Shown here: positions 1-11,089 of the stretch, in pieces
How the letters are laid out: each line of letters starts with the position of its first letter
How positions within the stretch are numbered: position 1 is the stretch's first letter
Assembly: GCF_016918565.1 (NCBI RefSeq)
Contig: NZ_JAFFQD010000003.1
Location: 62,001-126,000, forward strand
DNA: 64,000 bases
Direction: 5' to 3'
From: Desulfogranum marinum
GTDB taxonomy: Bacteria; Desulfobacterota; Desulfobulbia; Desulfobulbales; Desulfobulbaceae
Translations under genes and position numbers: made by a program
The notes under the pieces: generated by a model
Seen by the model: the letters and a program-made list of their open reading frames with translations, nothing else
What the model was told of the DNA's origin: nothing
Databases searched by the model: none

Positions 1-182
1 TAGACTGTATGATTTATGGCCACACCCATAGGCCTGCCTACCACAAAATCGGCCAGGTACTCATCATCAATCCAGGTAGTTTTCAGGCGACGAGCCGTTA
101 TGGGGCACCAGGGACCTATGCCATTCTTGAGGCTGGAGAAACCTTGGTGGGAACAATTCTTGAAATTCCTCCAAGCCGATGA
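1..182 (+). CDS. YfcE/MJ0936-type metallophosphoesterase, C-terminal end (5' truncated by window)
   Basis: An open frame enters from the left edge (first full codon at 3) and stops with TGA at 180-182. The translated tail contains GHTHRP, followed about 20 residues later by NPGS, the two C-terminal signatures of small calcineurin-like phosphodiesterases of the YfcE family; the His residues of GHTH bind the metal pair. Roughly 59 residues are visible, so about the last third of the protein. Its stop overlaps the ATG of the next gene (ATGA), which suggests translational coupling with the HIT protein. The N-terminal D-x-H metal motif lies outside the window, so the exact subfamily cannot be fixed. 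Confidence 0.8.
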   Translation, partial: DCMIYGHTHRPAYHKIGQVLIINPGSFQATSRYGAPGTYAILEAGETLVGTILEIPPSR

Positions 183-673
183 AAACCCTTTGGACACCAT
201 GGCGGATGGAACATGTTTTGGGTAAAACGCCCAAGACCCAAGGATGTATCTTTGATCCACCTGGCACTGCTACCCACGACAAACACAGCTTGCTTCTTTA
301 CCGAGACCAGTGGACGGTTGTCCTCCTCAATCGCTTCCCCTACGCCAACGGCCATCTACTTGTCGCCCCCATCCGCCACCTTGCCGATCTACCAGAACTC
401 AGTCTACAGGAACAGGGAAAGTTAATGCACATGGTTACTCAATGCTGCACCATTCTCAGAGCTACCTTTGCTCCTGACGGCCTGAATGTCGGACTTAATC
501 TAGGCCAAACTGCAGGTGCAGGCATTGCTGATCATCTTCACTTTCATATCGTTCCCCGCTGGGATGGTGATCATAATTTTATGACCGTCTGTGCTGAGAT
601 CCGGACCATTCCTCAACATATTGACAACACCTTTGACACACTTCTCCCCCATTTCTTGAAAATGCAGGTTTAA
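179..673 (+). CDS. HIT-family nucleotide hydrolase/phosphorylase
   Basis: A 164-residue protein of the histidine triad superfamily. The catalytic triad motif is visible as HLHFHIVPRW, with His119, His121 and His123; the central His is the nucleophile in this family. The N-terminal TLWTPWRMEHV and the segment NRFPYANGHLLVAP match the branch related to Ap4A phosphorylases. Those enzymes cleave dinucleoside polyphosphates or nucleoside phosphoramidates; the precise substrate here is not readable. The ATG at 179 overlaps the stop of the preceding phosphodiesterase, and mutS starts 7 bases after this stop, so the three probably share a transcript. Confidence 0.88.
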   Translation: MKTLWTPWRMEHVLGKTPKTQGCIFDPPGTATHDKHSLLLYRDQWTVVLLNRFPYANGHLLVAPIRHLADLPELSLQEQGKLMHMVTQCCTILRATFAPDGLNVGLNLGQTAGAGIADHLHFHIVPRWDGDHNFMTVCAEIRTIPQHIDNTFDTLLPHFLKMQV

Positions 674-680
674 CACCATC

Positions 681-3350
681 ATGACCACCAACGTAAAAAT
701 CACCCCAATGCTCCGCCAATACCTGGAAATTAAAGAAGCATACGATGACGCCATCCTTTTTTACAGGATGGGTGATTTTTATGAAATGTTCTTTGACGAT
801 GCAGTCACAGCTTCCAAGATTCTTGGTATTACCCTTACCTCAAGAAGCCATAAAGACGAAGCCAACAAAGTACCTATGTGCGGTATTCCTTTTCATGCCC
901 TGACAGGTTATCTCGGCAAAATGATAAAATCGGGACACCGAGTAGCTATCTGCGAACAGGTTGAAGACCCGAAACAAACCAAGGGGATTGTTAAAAGAGA
1001 AGTGGTCCGTGTTGTTTCACCTGGTGTCACAACAGATGAACAAATTCTTGATGAAAAAACAAATTGCTATGTCTGCGCCTTAACCACCCCAAAGAAACAG
1101 GGAGGAAAACACATCGTCGGCCTGAGCTTTCTTGATGCTTCCACAGGCGAATTCCTTGTCACAGAACTTCCTTTCAATGCTGATGATGCAACGGAACTTA
1201 TCGACATCATGACCCGCATTAGCCCGGCGGAGTTACTCCTCAATGAAAAAGAAAGTGAACTCCAGCAAGCTCTTGCCAAAGTGGTTGGAGAGGCCCTCGG
1301 TGATATCTGCATGACTCTTCGTCCTGACTTCCACTTTATAAAAGATACCGCCCAGACAACTTTACTCGAACATTTTCACACCACCAACCTTGCAGGCTTT
1401 GGATGTGAAAACTTCTCATATGGTATCTGCGCTGCCGGAGCTCTCCTTAACTACATCCAAGACACCCAAAAATCTGCGCTTAATCACATTCAGCAAATCA
1501 AACCGCTCAACCAATCCGGCTTCTTAACCATTGATGACTCCTCCCGCCGCAACCTGGAACTTACGGAAACCATTGTTGGCGGTAAACGTGAAGGTTCCCT
1601 GCTGGCAGTCCTGGACTTTACAGCTACACCGATGGGGGCGAGACTGCTCAGAAAACGCCTCCTTTTTCCACTGCAGGATAAAGCCTCTATTGAACGCCGA
1701 CTTGATGCAGTTGAAGAACTTATTGAATCGCCGGATTCAAGAAAAAACCTGCAACAGTGTCTTTCCTCAGTCTATGACCTGGAACGTCTCTGCAGCCGGC
1801 TGGTCCTTGGCCAAGGCAATGCCAGGGACATGGCTGCATTAAAAATTTCCCTAGCTCAATTACCCCTGCTACGACAATCAATTCAAACCTGCTCCTCCCT
1901 CCTCTTCAACAACATTCACAGCCAGTTGGACGAACTTGCCGAGCTACACGATCTCATTGACAGCAGCATTCGCGATGATGCTCCCATAAGTCTTCGAGAA
2001 GGGCGACTTATTAAAGAAGGTTATGATGCCGACCTGGATGAGCTGCTTATCCTCTTACGAGATGATAAACAACTCATCCTCAACCTTGAAGCACAGGAAA
2101 GAGAAAGAAGCGGTATTTCTAAATTGAAAGTTGGTTACAACAAAGTCTTCGGTTATTTTTTTGAAATAACCCGAAGCCAGGCGGGAACAGTGCCGGATAA
2201 CTTTATCCGTAAACAAACTCTTGTCAATGCAGAACGCTTCATCACGCCTGAACTGAAAGAACTTGAAAATTCTATTGCCACAGCCCAAGAAAAAAGACTT
2301 GAGCTTGAATACCAGCTGTTTTCCAATATCAGGCAATCCATAGCAGATCAAAGTAAAAAGATTCTCGATGTCGCCTATCAAGTGGCCAGAATAGACTTTC
2401 TGTTCAGCCTTTCTACAGCGGCGGTTAAATATCGATACCGTAAACCGTCGATAAACGATGCCCAACAAATATATATCGAGGAAGGCAGACATCCTGTTAT
2501 TGAACGAGCACTGGAAGCAGGCCGTTTTGTACCCAATGATGTAGAGCTTAACGACCAACAACAACTTATTATTATTACCGGTCCCAATATGGCTGGAAAA
2601 TCAACGGTCCTCAGGCAGACCGCCCTTATAACGCTGATGACCCATGCCGGCAGCTTTGTCCCGGCCCGTTCAGCAAGCATTTGCATTGTTGACCGTATTT
2701 TCACAAGGGTTGGCGCTATGGATGATCTTCGCCGGGGACAATCGACTTTTATGGTCGAAATGAACGAAACAGCAAACATCCTTAATAATGCCACCAAAAA
2801 CAGCCTGGTGATTCTTGATGAAATCGGCAGAGGGACTTCCACTTATGACGGACTAGCTATTGCATGGGCCGTTGCTGAAGCACTGGTCAATAAAGATAAT
2901 TCAGGTATAAAGACACTCTTTGCTACCCATTATCATGAACTAACAGATCTCGCTTCATCTCACCAGCGTGTACAAAACTATTCTATTGCCGTCCGCGAGT
3001 GGAATGATACCATCATTTTCCTCCATAAACTGGTAAAAGGTGCAACCAACAGGAGCTACGGAATACAGGTAGCATCACTCGCCGGCGTTCCTGAAAAAGT
3101 AACCCAACGCGCTTATGCCATACTTGCGGAAATAGAACGTGGAGAGATGCACCACCAAGGAAAGATTAATCAGAATCCGGGTAAACAGGTGTTACAAAAA
3201 AAACAACAACCAGCACAACTTCAGCTTTTTCCTAAGGCGCAAAGTCCTTTACTGACCTTACTCACCAAAACAAATCCAGACAGCCTCAGCCCACGGCAAG
3301 CCCTTGACTTACTCTATGAAATGAAAGAACTTCTTCCGAGTGAAAGTTAG
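681..3350 (+). CDS. mutS: DNA mismatch repair protein MutS
   Basis: An 889-residue MutS of usual length. The N-terminal mismatch-binding domain starts with TPMLRQYLEIK and carries the FYRMGDFYEMF motif, which contains the Phe and Glu that contact the mispair. Connector, lever and clamp regions follow, then the ATPase with Walker A GPNMAGKST at residues 634-642, Walker B VILDEIGRGTS and the helix-turn-helix dimer region near 790. The short C-terminal tail (LSPRQALDLLYEMKEL) matches the tetramerisation segment. It recognises mismatches and recruits MutL. It lies 7 bases after the HIT gene and has no strong Shine-Dalgarno, which fits coupling. Confidence 0.98.
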   Translation: MTTNVKITPMLRQYLEIKEAYDDAILFYRMGDFYEMFFDDAVTASKILGITLTSRSHKDEANKVPMCGIPFHALTGYLGKMIKSGHRVAICEQVEDPKQTKGIVKREVVRVVSPGVTTDEQILDEKTNCYVCALTTPKKQGGKHIVGLSFLDASTGEFLVTELPFNADDATELIDIMTRISPAELLLNEKESELQQALAKVVGEALGDICMTLRPDFHFIKDTAQTTLLEHFHTTNLAGFGCENFSYGICAAGALLNYIQDTQKSALNHIQQIKPLNQSGFLTIDDSSRRNLELTETIVGGKREGSLLAVLDFTATPMGARLLRKRLLFPLQDKASIERRLDAVEELIESPDSRKNLQQCLSSVYDLERLCSRLVLGQGNARDMAALKISLAQLPLLRQSIQTCSSLLFNNIHSQLDELAELHDLIDSSIRDDAPISLREGRLIKEGYDADLDELLILLRDDKQLILNLEAQERERSGISKLKVGYNKVFGYFFEITRSQAGTVPDNFIRKQTLVNAERFITPELKELENSIATAQEKRLELEYQLFSNIRQSIADQSKKILDVAYQVARIDFLFSLSTAAVKYRYRKPSINDAQQIYIEEGRHPVIERALEAGRFVPNDVELNDQQQLIIITGPNMAGKSTVLRQTALITLMTHAGSFVPARSASICIVDRIFTRVGAMDDLRRGQSTFMVEMNETANILNNATKNSLVILDEIGRGTSTYDGLAIAWAVAEALVNKDNSGIKTLFATHYHELTDLASSHQRVQNYSIAVREWNDTIIFLHKLVKGATNRSYGIQVASLAGVPEKVTQRAYAILAEIERGEMHHQGKINQNPGKQVLQKKQQPAQLQLFPKAQSPLLTLLTKTNPDSLSPRQALDLLYEMKELLPSES

Positions 3351-3846
3351 AGTTTAAGGCTCTTTCTTGCCGGTTGCTAAAAAAACAAAACCACGTTAAC
3401 GGCCAATAGAGAAAGGGTAGTAACCAGAAAAAGTACAAATTCTTTTACTGCTTCATTTAAATACTGTATATTTAGCCTAGCTCGAATTTCTCATGAGCAT
3501 TTTGTCATTTTTAGAAAAAATTAGTGGTTTCAGATTGATGCTATTTACAACCTATCAGATATAAAATTAACAAAATGCTCACCAAAGGTCAGTCCATGCG
3601 GTACCATCTTCTTCAGTATTTTGGGTGTAAATATAGCCTACTATGATTTACTCCCAAAAACTTTGAACCTGACACCGCCTGAACTGATGAGAAATTCGGG
3701 CTAGATTTAATATTTGTTACTCAAATTGACTTTCGACATTCTAGACAATTTCCGGACCCTTCAAATACAATTTTGCCTGTTGGTCCAAAAAAACTAATGG
3801 CAAGGGAATCTACGTTCTTTCCTTACCAAAAAAAAACATATCTAAA
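3351..3846. other. Intergenic region between mutS and the amidase gene
   Basis: An AT-rich stretch with no convincing coding frame. It contains the repeat element at 3477-3704. Just after mutS a weak AGAG/CTCT hairpin followed by TTC (about 3350-3375) might end the transcript, but it is too short to call. The amidase promoter should lie between 3705 and 3846; no confident -35/-10 pair was recognised. Confidence 0.6.
3477..3704. repeat. MITE-like repeat element, copy 1, with terminal inverted repeats
   Basis: The left end CTAGCTCGAATTTCTCAT (3477-3494) and the right end at 3687-3704 are inverted repeats, 17 of 18 bases matching. A further inverted pair, TGAGCATTTTGT at 3494-3505 and ACAAAATGCTCA at 3570-3581, could form a stem. 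The sequence ATTTA occurs at 3470-3474 and 3705-3709 and may be a target-site duplication. The segment 3484-3605 recurs with roughly 85 percent identity at 27382-27502. There is no transposase frame inside, so this looks like a non-autonomous element of about 230 bases. Confidence 0.6.
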
Positions 3847-5718
3847 ATGATGACCAGGCAGTTTAAAGCTCTCAATTTTGTGTGCTACACACACATTATC
3901 TTTTTAACTGTAGCAGCGACAATGGCATTGATGCTTTTTCATGGTGCCATTGCTTATGGAATGGATTCCACGAACAAGGCTAACAGGCAACAAACTCTTA
4001 TTGAAAAAGATTACAAAGCAGCAAAGGATTTTTACTATCAGCTGGAAAGAGAACAAGAGCTAGGGCAGGATCGAAAAAACTGGCTCAAAGGTGTGCGTAA
4101 ATTTAGAAAAATTTATCTCGAACATACAAAAGGACCGTTGGCACCTTCTTCACTGTATATGATGGGTAGGATGCAATACAAAATGTTTCAGCGCTTTCAC
4201 CTGTCCATAGACCTGGAAGATTCCCTTGGGTATTTCAATGATGTGGCCACCATATTCCCAGAGAAATCGCTAGCAGATGACGCCATATTTAATGCTGCTG
4301 AAATTTATCTCAACGACAAAAAAAAAGACACTCTTGCGGCAGAGCAATACCTTAAAATAGTGCAGCATTTTCCCAAAGGCGACAAATACTCACAGGCGTT
4401 AAACAGGTTGGAAAAGCTCCAGGAGAATGGAAAGATTCAACTCTCTAGCCATCTTAAAAATAATAAAAAAAACAACAAGCTAGTCAATGTACTTCCCGTA
4501 AAATACTGGTCATCGGATGAATATACCCGCATCGTCATCCGGGCCTCAGCACCTGTTCATTACTCGTCAGAGCTCCTTGAAGAAACAACAGGGCAACCCA
4601 GAAGATTATATATCGATTTCAGCCCTAGCTATATTCCACCCAAATATCGTTCACCAGTACCCATCGAAGACGGTCTCCTTAAACAAATTAGAACAGGACA
4701 ATTTAGCGACTCCACAGTAAGGGTGGTTCTCGATATTGAGTCTATATCAGACTATAAAATATTTAGTCTCAGTGATCCGTTCAGAGTGGTTATAGACGTA
4801 CATGGCAACAAGAAAAAAACGCATTCTTCCCAGACAACAATCACGGCATTTAAACAAAAGTCTGTTCCTGCATTGACAACTTCCGAAAAAAGAAAACAGG
4901 GAAAAGCAAAAACAGAAAGTTCCCATCCTTTTATTAGTCTTCAAGACTATAAAAAAAGGAAACCTTCAGACAAGGCGGCATCAACTCTTCCCTCGCCTCC
5001 TAAAAAGTACTCGTTAGCACAGCAACTTGGACTTGGGGTCCGAAAAATAGTGATTGACCCTGGCCATGGCGGAAAAGATCCTGGGGCCATTGCCCATGGA
5101 CTTAAAGAAAAAAATATTGTGTTGGCAATATCCAAAAGACTTGCCAATGTACTGGAAGCCACCTACGGATATGATGTCTCACTTACCCGTACCAAGGACG
5201 TCTATATTCCCCTTGAGGAACGAACAGCGATTGCCAATACTCTAAAAGCGGATCTCTTCATATCCATACATGTCAATGCCCACCAAGACATGAGCATAAG
5301 CGGTACAGAGACCTACTTTCTTAATCTGGCAACAAATGCAGAGGCAATGCGAGTGGCTGCTCTTGAAAATGCTACCTCAACTCATAATATCGGCGAAATG
5401 CAGGATATTCTCTCGAGTTTAATGCAAAACTCTAAAATCAATGAATCTTCACGACTCGCAGAATACGTCCACTCCAACTTAATTTCTGGTCTCAATGCCA
5501 AATATCTAACGCGTGATCTTGGGGTAAAACAGGCACCTTTTTATGTTCTTATAGGCGCGGAAATGCCTGCAGTACTTGCAGAGATTGCTTTTTTATCTAA
5601 TCCAAATGAGGCAAAATTACTTAATAGTACCGATTTCCAGAACAAAGTAGCTCAACAAATCGCAACCGGTGTCGTCTCCTACATAGATCATCATACAACA
5701 GCCGCCCTACAGTTGTAA
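3847..5718 (+). CDS. Exported N-acetylmuramoyl-L-alanine amidase (AmiA/B/C type)
   Basis: A 623-residue cell-wall hydrolase that cleaves the amide between muramic acid and the stem peptide during septum splitting. A hydrophobic N-terminal segment (about 15-38) looks like a signal anchor. A TPR-like helical region follows (about 50-200), then an AMIN domain (about 220-320; typical FSDSTVRVVLDIES) that targets septal peptidoglycan, a low-complexity basic linker, and an Amidase_3 domain from about 400. Zinc ligands are visible: His407 in DPGHGG, the Glu of LKEKNI and the His of SIHVNA; the catalytic Glu is in LAEIAFLSN. ATGATG at 3847-3852 leaves a one-codon ambiguity at the start. It is monocistronic in this window. 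Confidence 0.93.
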   Translation: MMTRQFKALNFVCYTHIIFLTVAATMALMLFHGAIAYGMDSTNKANRQQTLIEKDYKAAKDFYYQLEREQELGQDRKNWLKGVRKFRKIYLEHTKGPLAPSSLYMMGRMQYKMFQRFHLSIDLEDSLGYFNDVATIFPEKSLADDAIFNAAEIYLNDKKKDTLAAEQYLKIVQHFPKGDKYSQALNRLEKLQENGKIQLSSHLKNNKKNNKLVNVLPVKYWSSDEYTRIVIRASAPVHYSSELLEETTGQPRRLYIDFSPSYIPPKYRSPVPIEDGLLKQIRTGQFSDSTVRVVLDIESISDYKIFSLSDPFRVVIDVHGNKKKTHSSQTTITAFKQKSVPALTTSEKRKQGKAKTESSHPFISLQDYKKRKPSDKAASTLPSPPKKYSLAQQLGLGVRKIVIDPGHGGKDPGAIAHGLKEKNIVLAISKRLANVLEATYGYDVSLTRTKDVYIPLEERTAIANTLKADLFISIHVNAHQDMSISGTETYFLNLATNAEAMRVAALENATSTHNIGEMQDILSSLMQNSKINESSRLAEYVHSNLISGLNAKYLTRDLGVKQAPFYVLIGAEMPAVLAEIAFLSNPNEAKLLNSTDFQNKVAQQIATGVVSYIDHHTTAALQL

Positions 5719-6136
5719 TTTTTTCAAAGAATCCGCACTAGAAGGACTACTTAATTCTTACTGACTACCCGATACATACTTTTGCTTCTGGTTGTGCATT
5801 TACCAGAAACAAAGACGGTACATACAGATAGCCTTCTCGCGCATACCAAGAAGACCACTCCTGATCTAATGAGTGAACAAATTGTAAATTTGTGTACAAT
5901 CAAAATGAGCTGATATCTGTCCCCTGTTCAAGCAGTTGCCCTTTCCAAAGAGTAAGTGGATGTAATGAATGCTGCTGTTTTAAGATGCCCTGTAAATAAA
6001 TACAGTCACTCACAACAGTCAGATAAAAAAACACCTCTTACCATTAATAATGCTTACCAAACGCCATTCCGGCCTGTAATAACAATCCATTAAGCCAAAT
6101 TCTGCAACGACCCATTCTTTCCATGTCCTGAGAAGG
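5719..6136. other. Intergenic region, no recognisable content
   Basis: This stretch lies between the end of the amidase gene and the convergent atp operon. No frame of useful length, repeat or promoter was recognised on either strand; the only clear element is the terminator that follows at 6137. Confidence 0.5.
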
Positions 6137-6180
6137 ACACAAAAAAAGGGCTACCTTAACAGGCAGCCCTTTTTTTGTGT
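6137..6180 (-). terminator. Rho-independent terminator of the ATP synthase operon
   Basis: Nineteen-base arms at 6137-6155 and 6162-6180 pair with one mismatch around the loop TTAACA. The GC core GGGCTACC/GGCAGCCC is flanked by a seven-base A run and a seven-base T run, so the structure works in both directions: it ends the minus-strand atp operon 18 bases after atpC and can also stop plus-strand readthrough. Confidence 0.92.
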
Positions 6181-6198
6181 GACAAATGTATATACAAT

Positions 6199-6615
6199 CT
6201 AGCTACGTGCCTTTTCAGCAGCTTTTAATCTGGCCATAGCCCTTTGTAAAGCCGCCTCTGCACGGACTCGATTTATTTTCTCAGCAGCCTGTTGCGCCTG
6301 AGCGAGTCGCTTTTCAGCCCTTTCCTTTGCAAGCATTGCCCGATTAACATCAATGTCTTTACCGAACTCAGCACTTTCAACAAGGAAGGTGATTTTATTA
6401 TTCGAGACCTCAGAAAATCCGCCACTGACCATGAGGTACTTTACCTGCTTATCCTTTGTAAAGCTGAGAGTACCGGTCTTAATAGTACTCAGAAAAGGAG
6501 CATGGTTAGCCAGGACGCCAAACTCACCACCCACACCAGGAGCAGTGACGATATCAACATCGTCACTGATCACAGGTCCGGTTGGTGTTACTACTTCAAG
6601 ATGAATCTGTGCCAT
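6199..6615 (-). CDS. atpC: ATP synthase F1 epsilon subunit
   Basis: A 138-residue subunit of the F1 central stalk. The N-terminal beta-sandwich shows the typical [18 protein letters not shown] and the [19 protein letters not shown] block, which contacts the c-ring. The C-terminal half is an Ala/Arg/Glu-rich helical hairpin (residues about 90-138) that can inhibit ATP hydrolysis. It is the last gene of the operon, 30 bases after atpD, with the terminator directly behind it. Length and motifs are ordinary. Confidence 0.97.
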   Translation of the reverse strand: MAQIHLEVVTPTGPVISDDVDIVTAPGVGGEFGVLANHAPFLSTIKTGTLSFTKDKQVKYLMVSGGFSEVSNNKITFLVESAEFGKDIDVNRAMLAKERAEKRLAQAQQAAEKINRVRAEAALQRAMARLKAAEKARS

Positions 6616-6645
6616 AAGAGAGTCCTCTGTTCAGCTCGCTAAGCC

Positions 6646-8112
<1,467 letters not shown>

Positions 8113-8994
8113 TTAGCCTTTAAGTGCCGCAGCACCACCGACAATATCCATCAACTCGCCTGTAACAGCCGCCTGACGAGCTTTATTATACAATTGCGTA
8201 AGTTCGTCGATCATATCCTTACATGCATTGGTAGCATTGTCCATTGCTGTCATTCGAGCAGCATGTTCGCTTGCTCCAACTTCAAGCATGGCGTGATAAA
8301 CCTGCACATTTAAATAAAGTGGAAGTAATACTTCCATAATTTCATTTGGATCAGGCTCATAGATATATGATCCGGTCGCGCCATTCTGCTCTTGAGCAGA
8401 TTCGGCATCGTTTTCTACAGGTTTAATAGGCAGCAACTGTTCGCGTTCAGGTTTCTGAACAGCTACGGAATGAAACTTTCCGTACACTATATCAACCTGA
8501 TCACTCTCTCCAATTAAGAATGTCTCGGTAATATCTTGAGAAATCTCGCGAGCGTTAAAAATTTGGAAAGTACCCATGATATCATCATAGGATTTTCTCA
8601 GTTTGCCTGATTTTTTGAAAGCCTGTGCACCTTTTTTACCTACGGTAACGATGCTTACAGTCTTACCTTCGCTTTCATACTGTTTAACAAGCTTTTCTAC
8701 GACTTTAACTATGTTGCTGTTAAAACTACCGCATAAACCACGGTCAGAGGTAACAATGACAATCTCTACAGTTTTAACATCCCGTATTTCCATGAGTGGG
8801 AGGTTTGCATCTTCCATTCCAGCTGAGAGTTCACTCATTGTTCCAGCGAACTTTTCTGCATAGGGTCTGAAAGACTCCATCTTATCCTGTGCACCTCTCA
8901 ACTTTGCAGAAGCAACCATGTTCATGGCCTTGGTGATCTGCGCAGTCTTCTTTACACCGGTAATCTTGTCTTTGACATCCTTTAATCCAGGCAT
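8113..8994 (-). CDS. atpG: ATP synthase F1 gamma subunit
   Basis: The 293-residue rotor shaft of F1. The N-terminal helix MPGLKDVKDKITGVKKTAQI and the central SDRGLCGSFNSNI motif are diagnostic, as is the C-terminal coiled-coil helix (MTAMDNATNACKDMIDELT) that pairs with the first helix inside the alpha3beta3 barrel. A modestly charged insert (about residues 190-210, with QEQNGATG) varies between species. It lies between atpA and atpD with short gaps, as expected. Confidence 0.97.
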   Translation of the reverse strand: MPGLKDVKDKITGVKKTAQITKAMNMVASAKLRGAQDKMESFRPYAEKFAGTMSELSAGMEDANLPLMEIRDVKTVEIVIVTSDRGLCGSFNSNIVKVVEKLVKQYESEGKTVSIVTVGKKGAQAFKKSGKLRKSYDDIMGTFQIFNAREISQDITETFLIGESDQVDIVYGKFHSVAVQKPEREQLLPIKPVENDAESAQEQNGATGSYIYEPDPNEIMEVLLPLYLNVQVYHAMLEVGASEHAARMTAMDNATNACKDMIDELTQLYNKARQAAVTGELMDIVGGAAALKG

Positions 8995-9012
8995 AAGACT
9001 CTGTCCTTATGA

Positions 9013-10536
9013 TTAATTCAGGCCCTTTGTGGCCTTAAAGGTCTCGCCAAAGGACGTCAGTGTTTTCTTCATTTTTTCTTCAAGCTCACCTGAAATTGCT
9101 TCTTTCTCTTTAAGTTCTTGAAAAATTGAAGGTTCGTTAGCTTCGATGTACCCATACATTTCCTGCTCATAGTCAGCAAGTGTGTCTACTGGAAAGGAAT
9201 CAAGAAAGCCCTTGGTACCAGCGAAAATAATGGTAACCTGCTTTTCCATTGACAGTGGTTGGTATTGGGGCTGCTTGAGAATTTCAACCAGTCTTTCACC
9301 ACGAGTGAGCTGCGCCTGGGTTGCGGCATCAAGATCGGATCCAAAACCGGCAAAGGCTGCAAGCTCTCGATACTGCGCAAGGTCAAGTCGCAAGGTACCT
9401 GCAACCTGTTTCATTGCTTTTACCTGGGCAGAGCCACCAACACGAGATACGGACAAACCTACGTTAATTGCGGGACGGACACCAGCAAAGAACAGGCTAG
9501 GCTCAAGATATACCTGGCCATCAGTAATAGAGATAACGTTGGTAGGAATAAACGCAGAAACGTCACCAGCCTGGGTTTCGATGATTGGCAAAGCAGTAAG
9601 AGAACCTGCACCAAGCTCATCACTCACCTTAGCAGCACGCTCAAGCAGTCTGGAGTGGTTAAAGAAAATATCTCCAGGAAAGGCCTCACGTCCAGGAGGA
9701 CGACGAAGCAGCAGTGACAGTTCACGATAAGATACCGCCTGCTTGGAAAGATCATCATAGATGATCAATGCATGTTGCCCATTATCACGAAAATATTCGC
9801 CCATCGCACAACCGGCAAACGCAGATACATACTGCATAGGTGCAGGATCGGAAGCACAGGCAGCAACAACGGTTGTGTACTCCATGGCACCATGTTTTCT
9901 CAACGCTTCAACAACCAAAGCTACCGTTGATTTCTTCTGGCCGATAGCAACGTAAATACAATGCACATCAGTTTCTTTCTGGGCGATAATCGCGTCGACA
10001 CAGAGAGCGGTTTTACCAATCTGACGGTCACCAATAACGAGTTCACGCTGTCCTTTACCAACCGGAGTCATAGCATCAACAGCCTTTGCACCAGTATAAC
10101 AAGGCTCATGCACACCTTTTCGTGCGATAACACCAGGGGCGAGAACTTCCATCTTACTGAAGTTTTTCGCATCAATGGGTCCTTTACCATCAATAGGCTG
10201 GCCAATACCATCAACAACACGGCCTTCCATTTCAGGGCCGACAGGAACCTCAGCAATACGTCCGGTTCGCTTAACGATATCGCCTTCTTTAATCTCACGA
10301 ACGTCACCAAGAACGGCACAACCGACGTTGTCTTCTTCAAGGTTCAGCGCAAGTCCGAAAATATTCCCCGGAAACTCGAGTAGTTCCATGGCCTGACAAT
10401 TTTCTACGCCATAGACACGTGCAATACCGTCACCCACCGAAAGTACCGTTCCGGTTTCCTTCAGGTCGACATCACTCTCGTAGCCAGCGATTTGGTCCTT
10501 AATAATCTGGCTGATTTCTTCGGCTTTGATCTGCAT
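9013..10536 (-). CDS. atpA: ATP synthase F1 alpha subunit
   Basis: A 507-residue non-catalytic nucleotide-binding subunit. Walker A is GDRQIGKT (169-176); Walker B-like [12 protein letters not shown] and the arginine-finger region ([20 protein letters not shown]) are present. The N-terminal [20 protein letters not shown] is the helix that binds delta at the top of F1. The start is 4 bases after the stop of atpH. Length and motifs are normal for bacterial AtpA. Confidence 0.98.
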   Translation of the reverse strand: MQIKAEEISQIIKDQIAGYESDVDLKETGTVLSVGDGIARVYGVENCQAMELLEFPGNIFGLALNLEEDNVGCAVLGDVREIKEGDIVKRTGRIAEVPVGPEMEGRVVDGIGQPIDGKGPIDAKNFSKMEVLAPGVIARKGVHEPCYTGAKAVDAMTPVGKGQRELVIGDRQIGKTALCVDAIIAQKETDVHCIYVAIGQKKSTVALVVEALRKHGAMEYTTVVAACASDPAPMQYVSAFAGCAMGEYFRDNGQHALIIYDDLSKQAVSYRELSLLLRRPPGREAFPGDIFFNHSRLLERAAKVSDELGAGSLTALPIIETQAGDVSAFIPTNVISITDGQVYLEPSLFFAGVRPAINVGLSVSRVGGSAQVKAMKQVAGTLRLDLAQYRELAAFAGFGSDLDAATQAQLTRGERLVEILKQPQYQPLSMEKQVTIIFAGTKGFLDSFPVDTLADYEQEMYGYIEANEPSIFQELKEKEAISGELEEKMKKTLTSFGETFKATKGLN

Positions 10537-10540
10537 TTGA

Positions 10541-11089
10541 CTAATCTCTCCCCTTGATAGATTCTTTTAATCCATTAAGTTGTGTCTTTATACTTCCGTC
10601 CAGTACCAAATCACCAACCTTTGCGATGATGCCACCGATTATCGTCGGATCGACCTCGGTCTGAAGTATAACCTTATTTCCTGTAATTTTTTCTAAAGTA
10701 GCCTGGATACTTTTCTGCAGTTTGCTATCCAGTTCTACGGCAGACACGACAGAACCATGACTGATATTCTGATCCATATCCACCATGACTTGTATTTCGC
10801 AGGCAATATCCGGCAAAATATCTGCTCTTTTTTTCTCAATTAACAAATTAAGAAAACCAGACATTATTGCATCTGCCTTTGCATTTTTGCCAATTTGTGC
10901 CATCACTTTTTGCCGTACATCAAGAGGATATAAAGGATTTGTCAACGCATCCCTTACACCAACGGCCTTGTCATCGTACAATGCTGCGACAGCAGCGAGC
11001 AGTTCACTGTATTCTTCAATTTTTCCCTGCTCTTTACCCAAAGAAAAAAGCGCCTTTGCATAACGGCGTGCTAGAATCGTATTTCTCAC
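10541..11089 (-). CDS. atpH: ATP synthase F1 delta subunit
   Basis: A 182-residue peripheral-stalk protein (OSCP-type) joining alpha to the b subunits. The N-terminal [18 protein letters not shown] and the C-terminal [21 protein letters not shown] (read as two family blocks) are the standard delta signatures. Its ATG overlaps the stop of atpF by 4 bases, and atpA starts 4 bases after its own stop, so translation is probably coupled. Confidence 0.96.
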   Translation of the reverse strand: MRNTILARRYAKALFSLGKEQGKIEEYSELLAAVAALYDDKAVGVRDALTNPLYPLDVRQKVMAQIGKNAKADAIMSGFLNLLIEKKRADILPDIACEIQVMVDMDQNISHGSVVSAVELDSKLQKSIQATLEKITGNKVILQTEVDPTIIGGIIAKVGDLVLDGSIKTQLNGLKESIKGRD

